DNA of 64,000 nt from Porticoccaceae bacterium (GCA_021773435.1 JAJFKC010000039.1:62001-126000), one strand, 5' to 3'. Shown: positions 26,518 to 35,092, counted from the first letter of the stretch. The notes: a model not told the origin generated them from the sequence alone. Numbers and translations are program-made.

Positions 26518-27639
26518 CTATTCGCTTGCATTTTTCGCCCGCAGTTGGCTGGAAGAAATATCGTGGCGAAACATTTCTTCCTCCACACCGTGACAAATAC
26601 TGCTCAGCACTTCTGGCAACTCCAGATCATCAAGGGTTTCAAAAACATCGCCGTGCTGCCTGCCGAATACCAGGAATTGATTACCGTGATCACGGATAAT
26701 CGACATCGCCTCAAGGCATTCAGCCATGCTGTCGTTGTAGTAGCGAGGCTCGGCGATGCGCTTGACGGTATCGACACCCACGACAAAGGTCACGCCGGGG
26801 AAAATAACTGACTTCTCGACAAAGGTCGGTGCGTGGGTGAATATAATGGGGCATTCCTCGCCGACCGCCGCTTCGCGATGGGCAAGATCAAAATAATCCA
26901 GGGGCGGCTTATCGACATTAAATACCGATATTTCCAGGGTCACGGGTTTTTTCAGAAGCGTTTCAGCAAGTCTGATCATGGTGCGATGACCGTCGTGCAA
27001 GGGATTAAACGCGCCGGGAAACAATACCTGAGGCGCTGCACCGGGATCATGACTACTATTGCTTTCACCATTAAGGAGTGCTTGCCAGGCCTGCCTGGCC
27101 ACGGTCTCCCGCCGATGAAAAATATCCGGCTCCTCGGGAAAAGCCAGATCAATGGGTAAACCACAGACCTCGGCGAGCAAATCAATAATCAAGGTCGCCG
27201 CCAGGCTTTCCTGTTCTTTGCGACTGCGCTCGGCAACTAAAACAAGACTTGCCTCTACCGTCGCCTCCAGGCTCTGGATACAGACAAACACCTTATTGTC
27301 ACCTCGCCGTTGACGGTCAGTGCTCAGGGCTGCGGTGACACCGAGACCTAGCAGTATTTGATGGTCAGCTTCGGGATCAAGCGCTATGGATCGCTGGAAA
27401 GCCGCCATGGCCATAGCGCGGGCAGTTTTGTCACTACACGCTTGATCCGGCTCGCCACCAAGAAACTGCGCCAATGACCCGCTGTGGTAGGGCACGATGG
27501 CTTCAAGGACAGTACGAGATGCGCCAGGCACTGCCAGTAAGCGTGATAGCGCTTCGCTGCCACCACCGGTGACAGCAAACACGCCGCGCTTTGGCGAGTC
27601 ATGAATAAGAGAAATAGTATTTTTAAGTAACTCGACCAT
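26518..27639 (-). CDS. CinA-C-like domain fused to an NMNAT-type nucleotidyltransferase
   Basis: A 373-residue two-domain protein. Residues about 5-165 resemble the CinA C-terminal (PncC, nicotinamide-nucleotide amidase) fold, including LLAVPGAS, but the catalytic-serine motif AESxTGG is replaced by AVTGGGS, so amidase activity is doubtful. Residues about 205-370 form an alpha/beta nucleotidyltransferase with the start FPGAFNPLHDGH (H215/H218 signature) and the distal SSSQLR (residues 362-367), equivalent to the ISSTxIR motif of NMN/NaMN adenylyltransferases. A role in pyridine-nucleotide salvage or repair is an inference. A separate complete PncC gene lies at 43600. Confidence 0.82.
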   Translation of the reverse strand: MVELLKNTISLIHDSPKRGVFAVTGGGSEALSRLLAVPGASRTVLEAIVPYHSGSLAQFLGGEPDQACSDKTARAMAMAAFQRSIALDPEADHQILLGLGVTAALSTDRQRRGDNKVFVCIQSLEATVEASLVLVAERSRKEQESLAATLIIDLLAEVCGLPIDLAFPEEPDIFHRRETVARQAWQALLNGESNSSHDPGAAPQVLFPGAFNPLHDGHRTMIRLAETLLKKPVTLEISVFNVDKPPLDYFDLAHREAAVGEECPIIFTHAPTFVEKSVIFPGVTFVVGVDTVKRIAEPRYYNDSMAECLEAMSIIRDHGNQFLVFGRQHGDVFETLDDLELPEVLSSICHGVEEEMFRHDISSSQLRAKNASE

Positions 27640-27679
27640 ATACCTACCGACAAATAAGACTAGCCGCCAAACACATCAC

Positions 27680-27764
27680 TGGACGATGGGTTTTACTGGA
27701 CAATGGATTTTACTGGACAATGGATTTTACTGGATAATGGATTTTACTGGACAATGGATTTTCA
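27680..27764. repeat. 17-bp tandem array, 5 copies
   Basis: The unit TGGACAATGGATTTTAC occurs five times head to tail (27680, 27697, 27714, 27731, 27748). Copies 2 and 3 are identical, copies 1 and 4 differ at one or two positions, and copy 5 ends in CA. There are no spacers, so it is a minisatellite rather than a CRISPR array. Confidence 0.9.
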
Positions 27765-27958
27765 TCATTGTATCAGCCAGTTGTATCAACAGGCTGTATA
27801 GGTAAGTTGGCGGTTATTTTTGACAATACCCACCTTTATCTTTATCTTACCCGGCTCTTATCGACACCCTACGCAACATTTTGTCTTTGTCCTGCCGCAA
27901 GTGATTACGATTTATTTTGCTAGTTAAGTTTTTGTTGCGAATGTTGCGAAGGCTCTGT

Positions 27959-27986
27959 TACTAAAATTCTGATACTAAGGTTCTGA
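27959..27986. repeat. 14-bp tandem duplication
   Basis: TACTAAAATTCTGA is followed directly by TACTAAGGTTCTGA, matching at 12 of 14 positions. A shorter duplication, GTTGCGAAT/GTTGCGAAG, lies at 27934-27951. Confidence 0.6.
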
Positions 27987-28136
27987 TACATAGCTATTCC
28001 GCATCGCTTCGATGCCTTAGGCTCAGTGCGCTATTCACAATGTTGCTTTTATGCGTAGACCAACTGTTACCCATAAACTTAAGCCCCTGAAACCTAATCC
28101 ACTGAAACTTAACCCACTAGCTAAAAAGAGGATTTT

Positions 28137-30044
28137 ATGACTCAAGATACAAAACTTGCTGAAGCCATCGCCATCGCCAACATTCCCACCTTGTTGATGG
28201 TTCTGGTACAAATGACTGGCGAAAAACGCTGGCTCGAAGACCCCTATAAGATTCGCCGTGCTGGAGGCACCGGTGATAACGACACGGGCGGCCTGGACGA
28301 AAGCATCCAGAACGAGATTCGCGATGCTGCTCTAGAAGCCATTAGCGCCTGGCAAGGTGGCAAACCCGTCGCTATGCCCGATCCCAGCAACGACGAGCTG
28401 GTAGAAATGCTGACCGTTGCCATGGGCGAAACCGTGCCCCAGGAATATGGCGAAATGACCGCTGCCCAGCTCGGCCAGACGCCCATGTTGTGGGACGAGA
28501 AAATTGACGTACCCGAAGGTTTTAATGTGGTCGTTATCGGTGCTGGCGTTTCCGGTCTTGCGAGCGCCGTTAACCTGCAGGCCGCTGGCGTGCCATTCAC
28601 CGTACTTGAGCGCCGCTCCGGTGTTGCCGGTGTCTGGCAGGATAATCGCTATCCCGGTGCCGGTGTTGACACCCCCAATCATCTGTATTCCTACTCTTTT
28701 GCACCTTACGACTGGAGCGCCTATTTTGTCCTGCGTGATGAGTTGCATGATTACTATGAGCACGTCACCGAAGAGTTCGACCTGAAAAAATCCATCCAGT
28801 TTGATACCAATGTAATCTCCACCACCTACAACGCCGACAGTCAGTTGTGGGAAATCGCCATCCGCAAGCCCGATGACAGCGAAGAAACCCTAACTGCGAA
28901 TATCGTTATCAGCGCAGCGGGCATCTTTAATCCACCGGCGTTCCCAGATATCCCTGGCCTGGATAGCTTTACTGGCGATAGCTGGCACACCGCAGAATGG
29001 CCCAAAGACAAAACTATCGAAGGCAAAAAGGTACTGATCATCGGCAATGGCGCCACCTGCATGCAGATCGGCCCGGAAATCCAGAACCAGGTCGAATCGC
29101 TGACCATCTTCCAGCGTAGCCCCCACTGGGCATCACCCTTCGAGCAATTCCGTACCAACGTGCCCGAAGCAATGCGTTATTTGTTCCAGGAAGTGCCCCT
29201 GTACCGCATGTGGTACCGCATGCGTCTGGGCTGGACCTTCAATGACCGTATCTATGAATCCCTGCACAAAGACCCAAGCTGGGATCATCCAGAGCGTTCA
29301 CTGAATGCCGTCAACGATGGTCACCGCGCCTACTTCACCAGCTATATCAAAAAAGAGCTGGGTGATTGCGCAGAGCAGTATATGGACAAAGTGCTACCGA
29401 CCTTCCCTCCCTTCGGCAAACGTATGCTGATGGATAATGGCTGGTACCGCATGCTCCGCAACCCCAAGGTTAACCTTGAAGATAACCCCATCGATCGTAT
29501 CGAAGGTAACAAAGTCATCACCGAAAACGGCACCGAGTACGAAGCCGATGTACTGGTGGTCTCTACGGGCTTTAACGTGCTGAAATTCCTGTCGACCTAC
29601 GATGTGGTTGGCCGTGATGGCGTCGACCTGCGGGAGGTCTGGGGCGAAGATAACGCCTCTGCCTATCTGGGCACGACCATTCCCGGCTTCCCGAACTTCT
29701 TCACCCTGTACGGACCCAATCTGCAGCCCGGTCATGGCGGCAGCTTTGTTTTCGTTGCTGAGATGCAGGTGCGCTACGTGATGCAGATGATTGATGAGAT
29801 GTCGAAAAAATCTCTGGGCGCTGTTGAGTGCAAACCAGAAATACATGACAACTACATCAGCGATGTGAATAAAATTCACGAGAACATGGTCTGGGCCCAC
29901 CCCGGTGTTAGCAGTTATTACCGCAACTCCGCGGGCCGCGTGGTGGTGAATTCGCCCTACCGTAATGTCGACTTTTTCGACAAAACCCGGCACGTGAATC
30001 TGGACGATTACAATGTCGAGCCCGCGAGCGCTACGGGTAGCTAA
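28137..30044 (+). CDS. 4-hydroxyacetophenone monooxygenase-like Baeyer-Villiger monooxygenase
   Basis: A 635-residue FAD/NADPH BVMO with an extra N-terminal domain of about 125 residues before the FAD motif G135-x-G137-x-x-G140. That extension and total length match 4-hydroxyacetophenone monooxygenase (HAPMO, about 640 aa). The canonical fingerprint is at residues 278-289 (F278, G280, H284, W288, P289). GNGATCMQ is the NADPH motif. It probably converts aryl or aliphatic ketones to esters, though the substrate range is not readable. It has an AAAGAGGA ribosome-binding site and a strong terminator, so it is a single-gene unit. Confidence 0.92.
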   Translation: MTQDTKLAEAIAIANIPTLLMVLVQMTGEKRWLEDPYKIRRAGGTGDNDTGGLDESIQNEIRDAALEAISAWQGGKPVAMPDPSNDELVEMLTVAMGETVPQEYGEMTAAQLGQTPMLWDEKIDVPEGFNVVVIGAGVSGLASAVNLQAAGVPFTVLERRSGVAGVWQDNRYPGAGVDTPNHLYSYSFAPYDWSAYFVLRDELHDYYEHVTEEFDLKKSIQFDTNVISTTYNADSQLWEIAIRKPDDSEETLTANIVISAAGIFNPPAFPDIPGLDSFTGDSWHTAEWPKDKTIEGKKVLIIGNGATCMQIGPEIQNQVESLTIFQRSPHWASPFEQFRTNVPEAMRYLFQEVPLYRMWYRMRLGWTFNDRIYESLHKDPSWDHPERSLNAVNDGHRAYFTSYIKKELGDCAEQYMDKVLPTFPPFGKRMLMDNGWYRMLRNPKVNLEDNPIDRIEGNKVITENGTEYEADVLVVSTGFNVLKFLSTYDVVGRDGVDLREVWGEDNASAYLGTTIPGFPNFFTLYGPNLQPGHGGSFVFVAEMQVRYVMQMIDEMSKKSLGAVECKPEIHDNYISDVNKIHENMVWAHPGVSSYYRNSAGRVVVNSPYRNVDFFDKTRHVNLDDYNVEPASATGS

Positions 30045-30050
30045 GTCTAT

Positions 30051-30090
30051 AAAAAACCGGCGACTAGTTAATTACTAATCGCCGGTTTTT
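30051..30090. terminator. Strong bidirectional rho-independent terminator
   Basis: AAAACCGGCGA and TCGCCGGTTTT form an 11-bp stem, with A-run on the left and T-run on the right. It can stop the HAPMO-like gene from the left and the regulator gene at 30167 from the right. Confidence 0.92.
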
Positions 30091-30166
30091 CGTTTTTGTG
30101 TTTTTTCGTCTTAGTTCAAAGCATAGTTAGCAACGCGTCCGGACAAACATATCAATTCACACTAGA

Positions 30167-30496
30167 CTAACTCGCCTCGCGCTCACCATCAGCACACTCT
30201 CCATCACTGCAATACAGCTCATAGAGCAGGGCAACCACTGCCCCCACTTCCTCACCCAAAAGTGAATAATAAACAGTTTGAGCTTCACGACGACTGCTGA
30301 CGACACCTTCATGGCGCATTCGGGCCAGATGCTGCGACAAGGGTGATTGGGGGATGTCAATTTTCTGACTTAGCTCGGTTACCGAACATTCACCCTGCTT
30401 CAGCTCACACAAAATCATCATGCGGTGTGGATGGCTCAGCAATTTCATCAAAGCAGCTGCCTGGCCAGCATTTTCGCGCATTAAATCCAGATCCAT
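30167..30496 (-). CDS. ArsR-family regulator, BigR/SqrR-like persulfide sensor
   Basis: A 109-residue winged-helix repressor. The helix-turn-helix is around residues 38-62 (SVTELSQKIDIPQSPLSQHL). Two cysteines, C30 (ILC) and C96 (LYC), are 66 residues apart, the same spacing as the redox pair in BigR (C42/C108) and SqrR (C41/C107). Those proteins form a tetrasulfide bridge on persulfide exposure and release DNA. C37 and C101 are extra cysteines. It is divergent from soxC, so I infer that it represses the sox genes until reactive sulfur appears. GGAGTAATCA precedes the ATG. Confidence 0.88.
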   Translation of the reverse strand: MDLDLMRENAGQAAALMKLLSHPHRMMILCELKQGECSVTELSQKIDIPQSPLSQHLARMRHEGVVSSRREAQTVYYSLLGEEVGAVVALLYELYCSDGECADGEREAS

Positions 30497-30548
30497 TGAT
30501 TACTCCGGTGCCTGCCCATTAGTCGTGAGTGAATTCAGGGCTTGTTAT

Positions 30549-30572
30549 GTTAGATATTTATAATATACTAAC
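30549..30572. promoter_or_regulatory. Palindromic operator candidate of the sox regulator
   Basis: GTTAG at 30549-30553 and CTAAC at 30568-30572 flank an AT-rich centre that is itself self-complementary (TTATAA). The site lies in the 116-bp divergent gap between the BigR-like gene and soxC. Its core GATATTTATA recurs in the other divergent promoter of the region (39081-39090). Confidence 0.6.
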
Positions 30573-30612
30573 TACAAAATATTGCCAGCGGCAAAATAAA
30601 CGCGGGGGCGCA

Positions 30613-31938
30613 ATGAGTCAACGGGATAAAAACAAATTATCAGATCGTTTCGGTATATCTATATTGCAGCAAAGCAATAAACTACGAGGCCTTGAGCGCC
30701 GCAATTTTTTAAAGAAAAGCCTGGGCATGGCCGGGGCACTGACCGCCTCAGGTCTTTCAAGTAAAGCTCTCGCTGATAGTCAAAACACCCCGCCCAACGT
30801 GCCGACCTGGACAAAAAGCCTGGGTACTGGCGTACTCACAAATCCCTACGGCCAACCATCAAAATACGAAGCCCATGTGCAAAGACGCACGGTTGACTGG
30901 CTCACTGCCGATCGGATCGCCTCTATCAGTTTTACCCCTTTAGGCGACATTAAGGGAATTATCACGCCCAGCGGTGTGGTCTTTGAGCGCTATCACGCGG
31001 GTGTTCCTGAGATAGATCCCCAGCAACACCAACTGATGATCCACGGCATGGTCGAGCGCCCGATCATTCTCACCATGAATGAGCTAATGCGCTTTCCCTC
31101 GGTAAGCATGGTGCGCTTTCTCGAATGCCCGGCCAACGGTGGCATGGAGTGGCGCGGCGCACAGATGGATAAACTGCAATTTACCCATGGCATGCTGTCC
31201 TGCTGCGAATGGACCGGCGTATTACTATCCACCCTGCTCGAAGAAGTCGGTCTTGAAAAAGGCGCCAGCTGGATTCTGGCTGAGGGCGCTGACGGTGCCC
31301 ATATGAGCCGCAGCATTCCCATGGAAAAAGCTCTGGACGATGCTTTGATTGTATTCGCCCAAAACGGCGAGGCGCTCAGGCCGGAGCAAGGCTATCCGGT
31401 GCGACTGCTAAACCCAGGCTGGGAAGGCAACACCAGCATCAAATGGTTGCGACGCCTGGAAGTCGGCGATAAACCCTGGCACCACCGAGAGGAAACATCC
31501 AAATATACCGACCTGATGCCCGATGGCAGCGCCCGAGAATTCACCTTTGTGCAGGAATGCAATTCGGTAGTGACCTTCCCCTGCCCCGAAAAGCCCCTGT
31601 CGACGCCGGGCAAATATTTTGTTGAAGGCCTGGCCTGGTCAGGCCGTGGTCGCATCCGCCATGTTGACATCTCCTTCGATGGTGGCGTCAGCTGGCGCGA
31701 GGCCCGCTTCACCAGCGAAGTCACACCACGGGCCTTAACCCGCTTCGGCCTGGAGTGGGACTGGGATGGCTCCCCGGCATTGATTCAAAGCCGGGCCGTG
31801 GATGACACCGGCTATGTGCAACCCACATTGGGCCAGTTAAAAGCAGTACGCGGCACCAATTCCATTTACCATAAGAACGGCATCCACACCTGGAAAGTTT
31901 CGAGCAGTGGAGCGGTGAGCAATGTCCAGATTTCTTAA
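30613..31938 (+). CDS. soxC: Sulfane dehydrogenase subunit SoxC
   Basis: Molybdenum-cofactor subunit of the SoxCD sulfane dehydrogenase, which oxidises the SoxY-bound sulfane sulfur in the periplasm. The ATG at 30613 (441 aa) is chosen over the longer open frame at 30529 because it puts the twin-arginine signal RRNFLKKSLGMAGA about 25 residues from the start. FLECPANGG holds the molybdenum-ligand cysteine in the oxidoreductase domain. The C-terminal dimerisation domain has HVDISFDGGVSW. It begins the rightward sox operon and overlaps soxD by 17 bp. Confidence 0.93.
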   Translation: MSQRDKNKLSDRFGISILQQSNKLRGLERRNFLKKSLGMAGALTASGLSSKALADSQNTPPNVPTWTKSLGTGVLTNPYGQPSKYEAHVQRRTVDWLTADRIASISFTPLGDIKGIITPSGVVFERYHAGVPEIDPQQHQLMIHGMVERPIILTMNELMRFPSVSMVRFLECPANGGMEWRGAQMDKLQFTHGMLSCCEWTGVLLSTLLEEVGLEKGASWILAEGADGAHMSRSIPMEKALDDALIVFAQNGEALRPEQGYPVRLLNPGWEGNTSIKWLRRLEVGDKPWHHREETSKYTDLMPDGSAREFTFVQECNSVVTFPCPEKPLSTPGKYFVEGLAWSGRGRIRHVDISFDGGVSWREARFTSEVTPRALTRFGLEWDWDGSPALIQSRAVDDTGYVQPTLGQLKAVRGTNSIYHKNGIHTWKVSSSGAVSNVQIS

Positions 31939-32893
31939 GACCTGCTTACTCCCCCTGTCGACATTTATGTTGCTAACCGCGTGTGGGCAGGATGCACAAA
32001 ATAATACAGGCACATCTGGTGCAAACAATGAATTCGACAACAGCCGCGTCGGCCACTACGGGCTTGGTTCTCGGGCGACACCCGAACAAATTGCTGGCTG
32101 GGATATCGATATTCGCCCAGACGGCGCCGGCCTGCCGGAAGGCAGCGGCTCGGTAGAAGATGGCGAATACCTCTACGAGGATAAATGCGCCCATTGCCAT
32201 GGCACCTTTGGCGAAGGCGAAGGTCGTCACCCGGTGCTCGCTGGCGGCCAGGGTTCGCTGAAGGACGCCCGTCCCTCGAAAACGGTCGGCAGTTACTGGC
32301 CCTATGCCAGCACCCTGTATGACTATATTTATCGGGCCATGCCCTTTACCCAGCCGGAATCTCTGTCACCCGATGAAACCTATGCCCTGACCGCCTATGT
32401 GCTCTATCTAAATGAGTTGGTGGAGGATGACTTTGTCCTGAGCCGGGACAATCTCACCGATGTGCACCTGCCCAATGAAGGCAATTTTGTCCCCGACCCT
32501 CGCCCTGATACTGCCAATACCCGCTGTATGGAAAACTGCCGCGACCCGAAGGCGATTAAAATAATGTCGGAGGTAGCACCCAACCCGGCATCAACTAAAA
32601 CAATGTCACCAGACAAAACTGAATCAGCACCGGAAAACCAACATCCCGGTCAGCAAACCTACCAGCAGTTTTGCAGTATCTGTCATGCAAGTGGCGTCGC
32701 AGGTGCGCCCAAGCTGGGCGATAAAACTGCCTGGACACCGCGCATCGCGCAGGGCATCGACAAGCTAACAGCGAATGCCATCAACGGCATATCTTCGGAT
32801 GGCGGCATCATGCCCCCCAAAGGGGGCTTTGCCCAACTCAGCAACGGTCAGGTGGGCGATGCAGTAAGATTTATAATGGAGGCTTCTCAATGA
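31922..32893 (+). CDS. soxD: SoxD-like diheme cytochrome c, predicted lipoprotein
   Basis: A 323-residue diheme c-type cytochrome, electron acceptor of SoxC. Heme sites are C89-x-x-C92-H93 and C251-x-x-C254-H255. The N-terminus carries a lipobox, LLTAC with C21, instead of a plain Sec signal, so the protein should be anchored to a membrane. SoxD of Paracoccus is soluble, which makes this unusual. A C202/C206 pair lies in the linker between domains. It overlaps soxC by 17 bp and soxX by 4 bp (ATGA), implying translational coupling. Confidence 0.88.
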   Translation: MSRFLKTCLLPLSTFMLLTACGQDAQNNTGTSGANNEFDNSRVGHYGLGSRATPEQIAGWDIDIRPDGAGLPEGSGSVEDGEYLYEDKCAHCHGTFGEGEGRHPVLAGGQGSLKDARPSKTVGSYWPYASTLYDYIYRAMPFTQPESLSPDETYALTAYVLYLNELVEDDFVLSRDNLTDVHLPNEGNFVPDPRPDTANTRCMENCRDPKAIKIMSEVAPNPASTKTMSPDKTESAPENQHPGQQTYQQFCSICHASGVAGAPKLGDKTAWTPRIAQGIDKLTANAINGISSDGGIMPPKGGFAQLSNGQVGDAVRFIMEASQ

Positions 32894-33261
32894 AGAGCAG
32901 GCCTAATTTATTGATAACCTGTGTGGCACTGATGGCTGCAGCAATTACTCCGGTGCTGGGAGACACGCCTAAATCAGTCGCCGCACCGAGTGATCTGGAA
33001 CGTGGCAAAGCCATCGCCTTTAATCGCAACAAAGGTAATTGCCTAGCCTGCCATGCCATCGATGGCGGCGAGTTGCCCGGCAATAGCGGCCCGCCGTTGC
33101 TACAAATGGCATTGCGTTTTCCCGATCGCGCTGTATTACGAGCCCAAATCTGGGACGCCACGGTACGCAATCCCAATACCGTGATGCCGCCCTACGGTAA
33201 ACATAAAATCCTTAACAACGACGAACTTGATCTGGTCGTGGACTATCTTTTAAGTCTCTAA
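32890..33261 (+). CDS. soxX: SoxX monoheme cytochrome c
   Basis: A 123-residue cytochrome subunit of SoxXA, which couples thiosulfate to the SoxY cysteine. The signal peptide ends near residue 24 (VLGDT). The heme site is C51-x-x-C54-H55 and the likely Met ligand is M99 (NTVMPPYG), with GNSGPPL between as in the family. It overlaps soxD by ATGA. Confidence 0.93.
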   Translation: MKSRPNLLITCVALMAAAITPVLGDTPKSVAAPSDLERGKAIAFNRNKGNCLACHAIDGGELPGNSGPPLLQMALRFPDRAVLRAQIWDATVRNPNTVMPPYGKHKILNNDELDLVVDYLLSL

Positions 33262-33351
33262 CTACTTTCAATACTTCGAATACTTTCAAGTTTTAAATAG
33301 AGAACCCACAACTCACTCGTAACCACTTATTCGTAACTCAAGAGGTCAAAA

Positions 33352-33795
33352 ATGAAAATCACCCGAAGACAATGGCTAGGCAGCTTGCTCACACTTTGTA
33401 GTGCGGCATTACTGCCGAGCCGCCTGTTTGCGGCGAGTGCTGTGTTTAGCGCCACAGATACCCAGGCAGTACTCGATGATCTGTTTGCTGGCTTGCCCAT
33501 TGAAGACAGCGACGCTATCAACCTGCGAACCCCAGAGATCGCCGAAAACGGCGCCGTAGTACCGGTGACGGTATCCACAGATATCAGCGGCGTGGAAAGC
33601 ATCAGCTTAATCGTCGATGAAAATCCCAACCCTTTGTCAGCGAGCTTCACACTGACATCAGATTCAGTGCCGAATATTTCTTTCCGGGTAAAGATGGGCA
33701 AAAGCTCAACCGTTCGAGCACTGGTGAAGACCTCGGACAAAGTCTATATGGCGACGCGAGATGTCAAAGTCACCATTGGCGGCTGCGGCGGCTAA
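33352..33795 (+). CDS. soxY: Sulfur carrier protein SoxY
   Basis: A 147-residue carrier whose C-terminal GGCGG swinging arm (Cys145) holds the sulfur intermediates of the Sox cycle. The N-terminus is a twin-arginine signal (TRRQWLGSLLTL), so it is exported folded, probably with SoxZ. The immunoglobulin-like core includes PVTVSTDISGVESISLIVDE. The 90-bp gap before it is the largest in the operon upstream of soxB. Confidence 0.95.
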   Translation: MKITRRQWLGSLLTLCSAALLPSRLFAASAVFSATDTQAVLDDLFAGLPIEDSDAINLRTPEIAENGAVVPVTVSTDISGVESISLIVDENPNPLSASFTLTSDSVPNISFRVKMGKSSTVRALVKTSDKVYMATRDVKVTIGGCGG

Positions 33796-33845
33796 TGGTC
33801 TAACAGTTAGAGATTCGGGCAGACAAGATTGAGGAGTACAAGGTT

Positions 33846-34157
33846 ATGGCAAGCAAAGTAAAAATCAGGGGTAAGCTATCTGGCACGATTGCCAAAGTGA
33901 AGTTTCTTATTCCTCACCCAATGGAAACCGGTACCCGCCGAGATGCTGACGGCCAGGTGATTCCGGCAAAATATATCGAAACAATCACCCTGTATAAAAA
34001 CGATCAGGTCGTGATGACAGCCAACTGGGGTGCCTCGGTATCCAAAGACCCTTACCTGTCGTTTCAGATAAATAACAGCGCGGCAGGCGATGTGATTAAA
34101 GTTGACTGGCTCGATAATCAGGGCGAAAGCGGCTCTGGCGAAATAACGCTTAAATAA
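33846..34157 (+). CDS. soxZ: Sulfur carrier partner SoxZ
   Basis: A 103-residue partner of SoxY. It lacks a signal peptide, as usual, and is presumably co-exported with SoxY. The family block HPMETGTRRDADGQVIPAKY is present near residue 24, and the C-terminus is beta-rich. It lies 50 bp after soxY and 11 bp before soxA. Confidence 0.95.
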   Translation: MASKVKIRGKLSGTIAKVKFLIPHPMETGTRRDADGQVIPAKYIETITLYKNDQVVMTANWGASVSKDPYLSFQINNSAAGDVIKVDWLDNQGESGSGEITLK

Positions 34158-34168
34158 GGTTTACTACG

Positions 34169-35062
34169 ATGTTTACCCTTTCTGCACTTTCAAACTTATC
34201 CAGACCCGTAAGTATTATCGGTGGCATCATAGTGTTCAGTTATGTCGCTATCATCAGTGCACCTGTATTTGCAGAACCAACAACCCCTGGCCCCATAGTT
34301 GCTAGCCCATCTGCAGATAGGCAGGCCATACGCGCTCACTATGAAAGGCGCTTTCCTGGCATTCCGGTCGAAGCCCATAAAGACGGCGCCTACGCCATCG
34401 ATAAAAAAGCCGGAGAACAATGGCTGGAGCTGGAAGATTTCCCACCCTACGAAATCGCGGTGGACGAAGGCGAGGACTTGTTTAATACGCCAATCGGCGA
34501 CGGCACCTACAGTGATTGCTTCGGCGACGGAGCGGTCAAAGGCCAGTACCCTTATTTTGATGAAGACCGCTCAGAGGTTGTCACGCTTGAACTGGCCATT
34601 AACGACTGCCGCAGTAAGTTCGGGCAGCCGACCTTAGATTACAAAGGCGCGGAAATCGTCCGGCTAAGTGCTTATATCGCCTTCGTATCCAGAGACCAGA
34701 TTATTAACGTTGCTGAACCCAGCAGCCAAGCAGCACTGCTAGCCTATAACGATGGCAAACGCTTTTATAGCAGCCGTCGAGGCCAACTCAACTTCGCCTG
34801 CAGCAGTTGCCATGTGCAACTGGCGGGCAATCGTCTGCGTGCCGAAAAACTAAGTGCCTCAGTCGGCCATGTCACTCACTTCCCTGTCTATCGACTTAAA
34901 TGGCAGGATGTCGGCAGTCTGCACCGACGTTTTGCCCGCTGTAATCAACAGGTGGGCGCAGAACCCTTCGCCCGGCAGAGCCCGGAATATCGAAATCTGG
35001 AATACTTCCTCACCTACATCAGCAATGGCCTACCGCTCAATGGTCCAGCCATTCGAAAATAA
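34169..35062 (+). CDS. soxA: SoxA cytochrome, monoheme type
   Basis: A 297-residue catalytic subunit of SoxXA (L-cysteine S-thiosulfotransferase). The signal peptide ends after VFA near residue 35. The catalytic domain has heme site C211-x-x-C214-H215 and the heme-ligand cysteine C258 (FARCNQQVGAEP), which becomes a persulfide in characterised SoxA. The N-terminal domain has no CxxCH. C117 and C147 probably form the disulfide seen in monoheme SoxA proteins. Confidence 0.93.
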   Translation: MFTLSALSNLSRPVSIIGGIIVFSYVAIISAPVFAEPTTPGPIVASPSADRQAIRAHYERRFPGIPVEAHKDGAYAIDKKAGEQWLELEDFPPYEIAVDEGEDLFNTPIGDGTYSDCFGDGAVKGQYPYFDEDRSEVVTLELAINDCRSKFGQPTLDYKGAEIVRLSAYIAFVSRDQIINVAEPSSQAALLAYNDGKRFYSSRRGQLNFACSSCHVQLAGNRLRAEKLSASVGHVTHFPVYRLKWQDVGSLHRRFARCNQQVGAEPFARQSPEYRNLEYFLTYISNGLPLNGPAIRK

Positions 35063-35092
35063 TCGCGAGCTCGATAAAGACACATACTGCCT

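Larger units (their letters stand above)
27640..28136. other. Repeat-rich intergenic region upstream of the HAPMO-like gene
   Basis: This 497-bp gap between two divergent genes has a five-copy 17-bp array (27680-27764), a 14-bp duplication at 27959-27986, and a near-repeat of CTGAAACYTAAYCCA around 28087-28118. AAAGAGGA (28125-28132) is the ribosome-binding site of the next gene. No open frame of note is present and no promoter is obvious. Confidence 0.6.

Noticed and set aside
27680-27764. CRISPR array
   Set aside because: Repeats are 17 bp and adjoin without spacers, and no cas gene is nearby.
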